From a bacterium (lineage in GTDB: Bacteria > Pseudomonadota > Alphaproteobacteria > Rs-D84), in contig JAAVBP010000005.1 of NCBI GenBank assembly GCA_014803525.1, positions 62,001 through 126,000 on the forward strand: DNA of 64,000 bases, written 5' to 3'. Position 1 is the first letter of the stretch. Every line of letters starts with the position of its first letter. Shown here piece by piece: positions 53,627 to 61,823 of this stretch. Both the position numbers and the translations under genes were made by a program. Below the pieces are notes generated by a model, which made no database searches, had not been told where the DNA came from, and was given only the letters and a program-made list of their open reading frames with translations.

Positions 53627-54067
53627 ATGGCAAAATTCAACATCATTTCCCAGTTCTTAAAAGACATTTCTTTTGAAAGCCCAAATGTACCGGAACTGTT
53701 CTTTAAACAGGAAAACGGCCAGGCAAAACTGGAAATTAATATCGATATTCAGATCAAGGGTGCAGAAAACAATTTGTTTATGGTTGATTTGATTGTCAAG
53801 GCGCATTCAAAATTAGAAGCCGGCGAAAAAACAATATTCTTGATTGAATCTACATATTCCGGCCTGGTTCAAATGGAAGAAGAAAAAGACGAAGAGGCAA
53901 AAAAACGCACATTGTTGATTGATGTACCGACATTGTTGTTCCCATCGGTTCGCGCCCTGATCACACGTATGACCGCGGAATCTGGATTCCCGGCATTCGT
54001 TATGCAGCCGGTCGATTTTGCGCAATTGTATGCCCAGAAGCAGGCATCTGCTGCAAACGCGAAATAA
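53627..54067 (+). CDS. secB: Protein-export chaperone SecB
   Basis: 146 residues. Tetrameric cytosolic chaperone that delivers preproteins to SecA. Begins with FLKDISFESPNVPELF, the SecB signature, then INIDIQIKGAENNLFMVDLIV; later LFPSVRALITRMTAESGFPAFVMQPVDFAQLYAQK. The usual neighbours in this group (mltA, DUF721) are present. Confidence 0.96.
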   Translation: MAKFNIISQFLKDISFESPNVPELFFKQENGQAKLEINIDIQIKGAENNLFMVDLIVKAHSKLEAGEKTIFLIESTYSGLVQMEEEKDEEAKKRTLLIDVPTLLFPSVRALITRMTAESGFPAFVMQPVDFAQLYAQKQASAANAK

Positions 54068-54083
54068 TCGCAAAAAAACACAA

Positions 54084-54150
54084 GAAACACCGGAAACCCA
54101 CCCACGGAAATTTTATTTCCGTGGGGCCCGGGGAATGCCGGTGTTTTTTT
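54084..54150. repeat. Long palindromic repeat, copy B (also a terminator)
   Basis: Inverted near-copy of 52020-52089: AACACCGGAAACCCACCC outer arm, a CCACGG-AAATTTTATTT-CCGTGG hairpin, GCCGGTGTT arm and eight T. It ends transcription of secB. The hairpin tip has the same orientation in both copies while the arms are inverted. Confidence 0.75.
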
Positions 54151-54416
54151 TAGGGTTCTGTTTTCAGAGTGCAGAGTTCAGATGGTGGAATCCAACCGTC
54201 ATCAAACAGCTGTTTTATATATTCCGCATCCTGGCCGACGGCGTGCATAAATTGATACAGTTGATATGCACTTATTGTAACAATGCCCTTTTCCAGGGCA
54301 AAATACACGCCCGGCGAAATGTGCATTTTGTTGGCAACCTTTTGCGGCATTAATCTCTTGCGCGCACGCCGCATATGTTTTTTTAGTTTATCTTGAAATT
54401 CTGCTTCTGTTTTCAT
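54150..54416 (-). CDS. Small helix-turn-helix (XRE-like) protein
   Basis: 88 residues, basic N-terminal half. RRARKRLMPQKVANKMHISPGVYFALEKGIVTISAYQLYQFMHAVG reads as a lambda-repressor-type helix-turn-helix: 'QKVANKMHIS' then 'YFALEKGIVTIS' in place of 'Q..lA..lgvs....s.iE.G'. A good ribosome site AAGGAGGCAAAAAAATG is present. It follows structured RNA copy 2, whose terminator ends about 30 bases upstream. The last codons (ELCTLKTEP) are encoded by a 7-bp tandem repeat array, so its C-terminus may vary. Targets are unknown. Confidence 0.7.
   Translation of the reverse strand: MKTEAEFQDKLKKHMRRARKRLMPQKVANKMHISPGVYFALEKGIVTISAYQLYQFMHAVGQDAEYIKQLFDDGWIPPSELCTLKTEP
54162..54182. repeat. 7-bp tandem repeat at the 3' end of the HTH gene, three units
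   Basis: TTCAGAG, TGCAGAG and TTCAGAT, the same heptamer family as at 4013-4040 and 34068-34102. Confidence 0.65.
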
Positions 54417-54445
54417 TTTTTTGCCTCCTTAATCTTTTTGCAAAT

Positions 54446-54594
54446 AAAAAGCCCGCTTTGACGAGAAGCGGTTGGAGGTTAGTAACTATCACATCAATAG
54501 TGTCGTTTATTCATATATATCACGACCCTCCAACCAATGTTGGAGATATAATGTGCGAGGTTACTACACCTCACATCGGGCGTCACCCGATGCA
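54446..54594 (-). ncRNA. Candidate structured RNA, copy 2 (leader or small RNA)
   Basis: Read on the minus strand: a CATCGGG/CCCGATG hairpin (54592-54574); a GAGGT-GTAGTA-ACCTC hairpin (54572-54557); CTCCAAC (54545-54539); GGTTGGAGG (54535-54527); an inner GTCG/CGAC stem; an ACTAT/ATAGT hairpin; CCTCCAACC (54478-54470); and a terminator (54472-54446). Compared with copy 1, the inner stem GTTG/CAAC has become GTCG/CGAC and GAGT/ACTC has become GAGGT/ACCTC, so pairing is kept. The single-stranded loop GTGATATAYATRAATAA is nearly identical in both. Confidence 0.75.
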
Positions 54595-54600
54595 TTGAAT

Positions 54601-54629
54601 ATTATATCGGATTGTTTTCAGATTTGCAA
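54601..54629 (-). promoter_or_regulatory. Promoter of structured RNA element 2
   Basis: On the minus strand TTGCAA, a 17-base spacer and a perfect TATAAT; start expected near 54594. Confidence 0.8.
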
Positions 54630-54669
54630 ATTATTATGCCCCCAATGGTGAACGATGCATCTGACGTAT

Positions 54670-54699
54670 AAAAAAATCCCCCGAATGGGGGGATTTTTT
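54670..54699 (-). terminator. Rho-independent terminator after accC
   Basis: On the minus strand ATCCCCCC-ATTC-GGGGGAT followed by seven T. It differs by one base from the terminator at 11089-11118. Confidence 0.85.
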
Positions 54700-56083
54700 A
54701 TTCTTCATCTGATTTCGGTTCGGCGTCTTGTTTTGCCGCGTCCGATTTCAAGTATGATTCTAACCAATGGTTATCGAACTTTAATTTTCGAACGTCACCA
54801 TTGTTTAGCAATTTGCGCTGCAGTGGGATTGTGGTTTTAACCCCTTCGATCACAAATTCATCCAGTGCACGTGTCGCACGCATGATACATGCCGGGCGCG
54901 ATTGTGCATGCACAATCAGCTTTGCAATCATTGAATCATACGTCGGTGGAATTGTGTATCCGGTGTAAACCGCACTGTCCACACGCACGCCCAGGCCGCC
55001 CGACGGCGCATACAGCGATATTTTCCCTGGGTTCGGGATAAATGTATCGGGATCTTCGGCATTGATACGGAATTCAATCGCGTGGCCATGCGGAACAACG
55101 TTTGATTGTGTGTATCCTAATTTTTCGCCCGCCGCAACGCGAATCTGTTCACGTACCAGGTCAACGCCATATACCATTTCGGTAACCGGGTGTTCCACCT
55201 GCAGACGAGTGTTCATTTCCAAGAAATAGAATTTGCCATCTTCGAACATGAATTCAAACGTGCCGGCATTGGTGTAACCCATTTTTTTTGCTGCCTTTTT
55301 ACAGATTTCAATCATGTCGTCGCGCTGTTTCTGGGTCAGGGCCGCCGCCGGGCATTCTTCCATAACCTTTTGATTTTTACGCTGCAACGAACAATCGCGT
55401 TCACCAAAGATTACAACATTGCCATGTTTATCACCCAGTACCTGGAATTCAATATGACGCGGGTGCAGCAACAGTTTTTCCATATACAGCGTATCGTCAC
55501 CGAATCCGGATTTTGCCTCTTGCTTGGTGATCTGGTACGCCTCTGCCATCTCTGCTGCGCTGTGCACCGGGCGCATTCCGCGACCACCGCCGCCGGCCGA
55601 TGCCTTTAACATAACCGGATAACCGATTTTTTCGGCCGCAGCCAATGCATCTTCCAGTGTTTCAACCGCGCCATCGGATCCCGGCACCACCGGCAGTCCG
55701 CATTCAATCGCGGTGCGTTTTGCGTTAACTTTGTCGCCCATGCGTTCAATCATGTCGGCATCCGGCCCAATCCATATCAGGCCGTGGTTTGCAACCTTGC
55801 GTGCAAAATCTGCGCGTTCGGATAAAAATCCGTATCCCGGGTGAATTGCATCGGCATTGGTCAGTAACGCCGCCGTCAAAATCGCAGATTCATTCAAATA
55901 AGAATCGCGTGACGGCCCCGGTCCAATGCATACGGATTCATCCGCCAATTGCACATGCATTGCATTTTTATCAACGGTCGAATATACCGCGACGGTTCGT
56001 ATGCCCATGTCGCGGCATGCGCGAATTATACGCAGGGCAATTTCCCCGCGATTCGCGATCAAGACTTTCTTTATCTGTGACAT
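54698..56083 (-). CDS. accC: Acetyl-CoA carboxylase, biotin carboxylase subunit
   Basis: 461 residues from MSQIKKVLIANRGEIA. Carboxylates biotin on AccB using ATP and bicarbonate, the first step of fatty-acid synthesis. ATP-grasp features include KASAGGGGRGMRPVHS and FLEMNTRLQVEHPVTEMV. The carboxylase C-domain follows. A TTG four codons upstream (56095) overlaps the accB stop; the ATG at 56083, four bases past that stop, fits the family N-terminus. Confidence 0.96.
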   Translation of the reverse strand: MSQIKKVLIANRGEIALRIIRACRDMGIRTVAVYSTVDKNAMHVQLADESVCIGPGPSRDSYLNESAILTAALLTNADAIHPGYGFLSERADFARKVANHGLIWIGPDADMIERMGDKVNAKRTAIECGLPVVPGSDGAVETLEDALAAAEKIGYPVMLKASAGGGGRGMRPVHSAAEMAEAYQITKQEAKSGFGDDTLYMEKLLLHPRHIEFQVLGDKHGNVVIFGERDCSLQRKNQKVMEECPAAALTQKQRDDMIEICKKAAKKMGYTNAGTFEFMFEDGKFYFLEMNTRLQVEHPVTEMVYGVDLVREQIRVAAGEKLGYTQSNVVPHGHAIEFRINAEDPDTFIPNPGKISLYAPSGGLGVRVDSAVYTGYTIPPTYDSMIAKLIVHAQSRPACIMRATRALDEFVIEGVKTTIPLQRKLLNNGDVRKLKFDNHWLESYLKSDAAKQDAEPKSDEE

Positions 56084-56087
56084 GTTT

Positions 56088-56534
56088 TTATTCAATTATG
56101 ATTAACGGTTGATCGAATTCAACGGCGGCGCCATCGGTTACCAAGATTTCTTTGACCACGCCGTCCTTGTCAGACTTAATCGGGTTGAATGTCTTCATTG
56201 CCTCTACCAATGCGACGGTGTCGCCGGCCTTGATATGTGCGCCAACCTTGGTAAATGGTTCTGCACCCGGTTCCGGTGCCAGGTATGCCACACCAACCAT
56301 CGGCGATTTTAATGCATAGCCCGACATCGTCTTTGGGGCCGGTTCACTGGTTGCCTGTTTTGCATCGCTTGCAACTGGCAATGTCGGCATGATTGCCGCC
56401 GCGGCCGCCTGCTTTGACAGGTGAATGTGTTTGCGATAAACGCCGAACAAGAACTGACGTTCCAGTTCCAATTCCGTAATGCCCATTTCATCCATAATTT
56501 TTGACATGTTTTCTACGTTTGCACGAAAAGACAT
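56088..56534 (-). CDS. accB: Acetyl-CoA carboxylase, biotin carboxyl carrier protein
   Basis: 148 residues from MSFRANVENMSKIMDEMGITELELE. The biotin attachment motif is EAMKTFNPIK, near residue 113; most homologues read EAMKM or EAMKT. A Pro/Ala linker precedes the biotinyl domain (~75-148, KSPMVGVAYLAPEPGAEPF with the 'thumb'). AAAGGATT lies six bases before the ATG. The frame is open much further upstream but without family similarity. Operon accB-accC. Confidence 0.95.
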   Translation of the reverse strand: MSFRANVENMSKIMDEMGITELELERQFLFGVYRKHIHLSKQAAAAAIMPTLPVASDAKQATSEPAPKTMSGYALKSPMVGVAYLAPEPGAEPFTKVGAHIKAGDTVALVEAMKTFNPIKSDKDGVVKEILVTDGAAVEFDQPLIIIE

Positions 56535-56613
56535 TTTTAAATCCTTTGTTATTTTTTTATTTATTACATATATTGAACATCTGGGATAAATTTTACCAGA
56601 ATCACAGCACTTG

Positions 56614-56850
56614 TCAAGGCACAGGGTCATAACCATATCCGCCACCGGGTCGACATCGCAAAATTCGGCGCAATCCCATATAAATCCCGCGAATACATCC
56701 GTATTTTTCAATTGCCTGGCGGGTATATTCACTGCATGACGGGGTAAATCGGCAAACGGCACGGCCGCCAAAAATGGGTGAAATACATTTCTGATAAATA
56801 CGCACGATAAATACCGCGATGCGCGCGGGAAAATTATTTCGCTTTGCCAT
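56614..56850 (-). CDS. yidD: Membrane-protein insertion efficiency factor YidD
   Basis: 78 residues. RIYQKCISPIFGGRAVCRFTPSCSEYTRQAIEKYG is the family signature, including the CRFxPSCSxY core; the C-terminus has LRRILRCRPGGGYGYDPVP. It overlaps rnpA by 17 bases, as is common for rnpA-yidD. Neither yidC nor rpmH is adjacent. Confidence 0.95.
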   Translation of the reverse strand: MAKRNNFPARIAVFIVRIYQKCISPIFGGRAVCRFTPSCSEYTRQAIEKYGCIRGIYMGLRRILRCRPGGGYGYDPVP

Positions 56851-57190
56851 ATGTCTTGCGCAGGTAATGCAGCGCCTTTTTCATTGCGGTACGTCCATCG
56901 GTGCGTGTGGCATCCAAAATATCGCGACGAACGACAAATACATAATCCCATCCCGGGCACAGCATTTTTTCGTTATGCGCAATCCAGTCGCGCAACAGAC
57001 GCTTTGCCCGATTGCGGTCCACCGCATGCTTGAACATACGTTTTGTTACAATCAGGCCATAACGCGGATCGTCTGGGAACTTGGCATGTTTCATGCGGAT
57101 CAGAAACAGATGACATTTGGCCGTCGGATCATCTTCGGCCATTAAAAAATCACTGTGCTTTTTTATAGTATTTCGTATCATACGGCCCAT
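56834..57190 (-). CDS. rnpA: Ribonuclease P protein component
   Basis: 118 residues. Binds the RNase P RNA and helps process tRNA 5' ends. Contains YGLIVTKRMFKHAVDRNRAKRLLRDWI, the RNR motif of the family. The start is uncertain: ATG at 57190 or 57181 (MIRNTIKKHSDF), neither with a strong ribosome site. rpmH, its usual upstream partner, is not in this stretch. Confidence 0.92.
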   Translation of the reverse strand: MGRMIRNTIKKHSDFLMAEDDPTAKCHLFLIRMKHAKFPDDPRYGLIVTKRMFKHAVDRNRAKRLLRDWIAHNEKMLCPGWDYVFVVRRDILDATRTDGRTAMKKALHYLRKTYGKAK

Positions 57191-57247
57191 ATTACCACAA
57201 TATGGAAATAGTCAAACAAAAAAGAGCAAAATTTCCGCCCCACCCGC

Positions 57248-57276
57248 TTGATTTTTTATCATGCACGCTTTATAGT
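57248..57276 (+). promoter_or_regulatory. Promoter of mreB
   Basis: TTGATT, a 17-base spacer and TATAGT, about 30 bases before the ATG; TTTAGGGG serves as ribosome site. Confidence 0.65.
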
Positions 57277-57298
57277 GCAAAAAAACAATCATTTTTAG

Positions 57299-58355
<1,057 letters not shown>

Positions 58356-58357
<2 letters not shown>

Positions 58358-58388
58358 AAAAATCCCCGGGGTTTCCCGGGTTTTTTTT
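58356..58388 (+). terminator. Terminator after mreB
   Basis: AATCCCCGGG-GTTT-CCCGGGTT followed by a run of T. It also lies just past the convergent parB stop. Confidence 0.8.
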
Positions 58389-58395
58389 ATGTTTT

Positions 58396-59277
58396 TTATT
58401 TACATAATTTATCAATCAATTCATGCATTTGGATACGTGATGAAAATGACAAGACAATCTGCCCTGCCCCGCCGCGGCGTTCAATTAACTTTGCAGATAC
58501 GCCCAATGCAGATTTTATTTTCGCCTGGATCTCATTGCGAGTGTCAGCATCAATGCCGTTTGATGAAAATGCCCGGCTTTTTCCGGAGCGTACGCCCTGT
58601 TTTACAATGTTTGAAATTTCGGATACCGGGATTTTTTCGTTGATAATTTTATGCGCCAATTCTTCTTGGTTTTCGGCAACCGCGATTGTACGTGCGGCCG
58701 ACGCGGACAGTTCGCCCCGCTCTACCATTGCTTTTACCGAATCGTTCAGGTTTGTCAGGCGCATGATGTTACGTATATAACTTTCGGATTTACCGATCAG
58801 TCGCGTCACATCCCCCAAATCATAACCGCATTTTTCCATCAGGTTTTGATATGCGGCGGCCTCTTCTATTGGGTTCAGGTTTTCGCGTTGAACATTTTCG
58901 ATCAATGCGATTTCCATCGCGTTTTCATTGGTCAGCGTCTTGACCAGTGCGGGTATTTCGGATAACCCGGCCATTTTGCTGGCACGAAAGCGACGCTCGC
59001 CGGCAACAATTTCATACATATATGGTCGCCCGGTAACCGCGCGCAATAAAATCGGTTGCAATACGCCCTTTTCCCGGATTGATGCGGCCAATTCTGCCAA
59101 TTCGCCTTCGGTAAATGTTTTACGTGGCTGGTCCGGGTTTGCGCCGATTTGAACCAATGGAATTTGCTTTACAACAACGCGCTCGGCCCCGGTCAGCACG
59201 GAAATGTCTGGAATGTTACCGCCCATTTCCGCGCGCAGTTCTGATAAACCTTTGCCCAGTCCAAATTTACTTGCCAT
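58396..59277 (-). CDS. parB: Chromosome partitioning protein ParB
   Basis: 293 residues. CTP-dependent clamp that loads at parS. The N-domain contains NPDQPRKTF and the GERRFRASKMAGL nucleotide-binding motif. The helix-turn-helix lies near 150-190 (YDLGDVTRLIGKSESYIRNIMRL). The C-terminal dimerisation domain ends at 293. It overlaps the parA stop by one base. Confidence 0.96.
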   Translation of the reverse strand: MASKFGLGKGLSELRAEMGGNIPDISVLTGAERVVVKQIPLVQIGANPDQPRKTFTEGELAELAASIREKGVLQPILLRAVTGRPYMYEIVAGERRFRASKMAGLSEIPALVKTLTNENAMEIALIENVQRENLNPIEEAAAYQNLMEKCGYDLGDVTRLIGKSESYIRNIMRLTNLNDSVKAMVERGELSASAARTIAVAENQEELAHKIINEKIPVSEISNIVKQGVRSGKSRAFSSNGIDADTRNEIQAKIKSALGVSAKLIERRGGAGQIVLSFSSRIQMHELIDKLCK

Positions 59278-60053
59278 TATTTTTCTCCTTGTTCGGTTCG
59301 TTCTACGACCTCGGTCGCGACACGTAAATATGCCTGGGCCCCGGTCGAGTTAAAATCATAAAACAGCGCAGGTTTGCCGTGACTGGGGGCTTCGGATACG
59401 CGAACGTTTCGCGGGATTACCGTTTTAAATGTTGTGTCGCCAAATGTGCTGCGGATTTCCTGTTCTACCGCGCGGGTCAGACTGTTGCGACCGTCGTACA
59501 TGGTCAGCAGCACGCCCAAAATCTCCAGTTCGGGATTTAATTCGTGACGTACCCCTTCGATTGTGTTGATTAATTGCTGAACGCCTTCTAATGAATAGAA
59601 TTCGCATTGCATCGGGATAATAACCGAATCGGCCGTCGTTAATGCGTTGATGGTGATGTTTCCCATCGCTGGCGGACAATCCAACAAAATATAGTCATAG
59701 TGCGCCATAATTGGACGTAATGCATCACGCAGACGAAAATGTGCGTTTTCTTCGGTATACAGCTCAACCTCGGCCTGGGCTAATTGTTGGGTTGATGGCA
59801 TAATGTGCAGATTTGGTACCGCCGTTGTTAAAATATTGTCGGCCGCCGTTGCCGTACCCATTATAACACCATATACACTTTGGCGATGAGATGATCGTAC
59901 AAAGCCAAGGCCGGTTCCGGCATTGCCCTGTTGATCTAAGTCAATCAGTAATACGCGTTTTTTTATCGCCGCCAGTGATGCGCCGATATTGATTGCCGTT
60001 GTTGTTTTTCCAACGCCGCCCTTTTGATTTGCAAATGCGATTATTTTTGTCAT
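59277..60053 (-). CDS. parA: Chromosome partitioning ATPase ParA
   Basis: 258 residues. Deviant Walker A KGGVGKTTTAIN lies near residues 10-21, with DLDQQGNAGTGLG and DCPPAMGNIT following. Moves ParB-parS complexes along the nucleoid. A parS-like site lies about 120 bases upstream of its start. rsmG, its usual upstream neighbour, is separated from it by a plus-strand gene of unknown function. Confidence 0.96.
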   Translation of the reverse strand: MTKIIAFANQKGGVGKTTTAINIGASLAAIKKRVLLIDLDQQGNAGTGLGFVRSSHRQSVYGVIMGTATAADNILTTAVPNLHIMPSTQQLAQAEVELYTEENAHFRLRDALRPIMAHYDYILLDCPPAMGNITINALTTADSVIIPMQCEFYSLEGVQQLINTIEGVRHELNPELEILGVLLTMYDGRNSLTRAVEQEIRSTFGDTTFKTVIPRNVRVSEAPSHGKPALFYDFNSTGAQAYLRVATEVVERTEQGEK

Positions 60054-60171
60054 ATCTTTTTCCCGATGTTTACCGGCTTTTATGGTATAAAAATGCTATA
60101 TTTCAGTCAAGATATTAAAGTGCAAAACAAATAAAAAATAAAAAACATTAAAAATCAACAGGTTAATAAAA

Positions 60172-60185
60172 ATTTCATGTGAAAT
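60172..60185. promoter_or_regulatory. Candidate parS site
   Basis: ATTTCATGTGAAAT. The core TTTCATGTGAAA differs from the consensus parS core TTTCACGTGAAA by one base. The position just upstream of parA supports it; one mismatch at the centre counts against it. Confidence 0.5.
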
Positions 60186-60209
60186 ATATAGTATTATATA
60201 AATTTATAC

Positions 60210-60238
60210 TTGACAAATGCAATATTTGGTCTTATATA
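60210..60238 (+). promoter_or_regulatory. Promoter of the HEMEH-motif gene
   Basis: A perfect TTGACA, a 17-base spacer and TATATA, with an overlapping TATAAT two bases further on. GGAGGCGGG is the ribosome site of the following gene. Confidence 0.75.
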
Positions 60239-60266
60239 ATAAAGTGTAACTAATGGAGGCGGGATT

Positions 60267-61223
60267 ATGAAGTTTAAAAAATATTTATCTTTGTCTGTAA
60301 CATTTGTGCTGGGGCTGTCGATGGCAGGTGTTGCGTTGGGACTGAATCAGAAAAACGATGCTAGCGAAAAAAATAACAATGCGACTCAAATACCAAAGGC
60401 GCAACAGCGTGTCGAGTTAAAGCATATAAATGATACCATGTATGTAACGGATAAGAGTATGTCCGCAACCTGTGCCAGCGGTGTGTTCGAACCTGGTTCA
60501 AATTCGGTAACGGTACGCTATTTTGTGCCTGCTGATACCTCGTTGCGTGTGCGTCGTTTTTGTGACATGAACAATTCGCTGCGTCGACAGACGTATCGTC
60601 ATGAAATGGAACATGCGCGCAAGGTTTTGTTAACCAAGGCACAAAACAAATCGCCGATTGTATCTGCGCGGGTTGCTGCGATGAATGAAATCATGGCGCC
60701 GGCGTCAGAGGTGGTTCAAACCGCAGACGATTTGTTTTATAAAGGCATTCCGTGCCCGCAATATGTACGTACACAAAACGGATGCAATGCCGTGTTGACG
60801 GCGAACAAGACATCGTCGATGGGCCGCTTTATTGTCGACTATACCAATCCAGCGGTCGCGGACGCGGTGTTGGAATATGGCGTTGAGAAATTTATGTTCA
60901 GCTTTAACAAAGGAGTATACAGAACAACAATTCGCAAAAAGCTGGACGGTGTCAAGACGGCAAAATATAAGAATGTGCATTCAGAAGCGGATGTGTCATT
61001 ATTAATCGGGCATGTACCAGAAAATGACTGGTGGGGACCAATGTTTACATACACGACTGCAAATGGCCGCCAGGTTGATATCTGGAACAGTGCGACGCCA
61101 CAAATGCGCAAACGGGTTTTGGAACGTGTGGATTCGGCAATAAAGGCATTGGCGCGACCTGGTGAAAAGTTAAAATTTCCCGCACACAATATAAATAAAC
61201 AATTAACAATAAGATACCGGTAA
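60267..61223 (+). CDS. Secreted protein with HExxH motif, possible zinc metallopeptidase
   Basis: 318 residues. The N-terminus MKFKKYLSLSVTFVLGLSMAGVALG is a signal peptide. Around residue 112 it reads TYRHEMEHARKVLLT, containing HEMEH, the HExxH zinc-binding motif of metallopeptidases; glutamates in MNEIMAPASE, about 25 residues further on, could supply the third ligand. Four cysteines (TCASG, RFCDM, IPCPQ, NGCNA) may form disulphides. No named family was recognised, so activity is inferred. It has its own strong promoter, is expressed from the plus strand and separates parA from rsmG, which normally adjoin. Confidence 0.65.
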   Translation: MKFKKYLSLSVTFVLGLSMAGVALGLNQKNDASEKNNNATQIPKAQQRVELKHINDTMYVTDKSMSATCASGVFEPGSNSVTVRYFVPADTSLRVRRFCDMNNSLRRQTYRHEMEHARKVLLTKAQNKSPIVSARVAAMNEIMAPASEVVQTADDLFYKGIPCPQYVRTQNGCNAVLTANKTSSMGRFIVDYTNPAVADAVLEYGVEKFMFSFNKGVYRTTIRKKLDGVKTAKYKNVHSEADVSLLIGHVPENDWWGPMFTYTTANGRQVDIWNSATPQMRKRVLERVDSAIKALARPGEKLKFPAHNINKQLTIRYR

Positions 61224-61250
61224 TTTCATATGAAATTACCGGGTGTTTTT
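61217..61250. terminator. Perfect palindrome terminator shared by two convergent genes
   Basis: A 26-base perfect palindrome (61217-61242) built on CCGGTAATTTCAT, followed by GTGTTTTT on the plus strand. It contains the stop codon of the HEMEH gene in one arm and of rsmG in the other. Confidence 0.75.
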
Positions 61251-61796
61251 AATTATAATTATAAATCCGTCGCCGGTTGCAGATTTTACCAATTCATAGT
61301 CGAATTTATACTTTGTTTGGGCGGTTGTAACCTCGGCCGATATTTCCCGGCCTTTTAATAGAAAAAGCCGGCATTTTGTTCGCGCAACATAATCCAATAT
61401 TTTTATCAGTGGCGCAAATGCGCGAGCCGTGAACACTGTGTTGCCGGGGGTTACCGGTGTTTTTGCAATAAAATCCTCTACCCGCCCATGATAGATTGTC
61501 AGGTTTGGCAAATCTAATTCATTTTTTAGCGTGGTTAAGAACGCAACCTTTTTTCCAATCGATTCGATGCATGTTACACGCCATCCTAAAATGGCCAAAA
61601 CAACTCCCGGAAACCCGGCACCACTGCCCAAATCAATTATGTCCACGTTTTGCGGCAATGTTTCGGCCAATTGCGCACAATCCGCGAAATGGCGCGTTTC
61701 TATGTTGTTCAATGTGCTGGGGGCGACAAGATTCATTTTTTTTGACCATTCGCCAAGTAGCACGGCATATTTATCAAATTTCGCTTTATTATTCAT
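61236..61796 (-). CDS. rsmG: 16S rRNA G527 methyltransferase RsmG (GidB)
   Basis: 186 residues. Adds the m7G at position 527 of 16S rRNA. The SAM-binding motif DLGSGAGFPGVVLAI lies near residues 57-71, and MNLVAPSTLNNIETRHFADC precedes it. RAFAPLIKILDY is the conserved C-terminal segment. It usually forms mnmG-rsmG-parA-parB; mnmG is not in the window. Confidence 0.95.
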   Translation of the reverse strand: MNNKAKFDKYAVLLGEWSKKMNLVAPSTLNNIETRHFADCAQLAETLPQNVDIIDLGSGAGFPGVVLAILGWRVTCIESIGKKVAFLTTLKNELDLPNLTIYHGRVEDFIAKTPVTPGNTVFTARAFAPLIKILDYVARTKCRLFLLKGREISAEVTTAQTKYKFDYELVKSATGDGFIIIIKNTR

Positions 61797-61823
61797 AAGG
61801 TTTATTGTAGCATATTTATCGTC

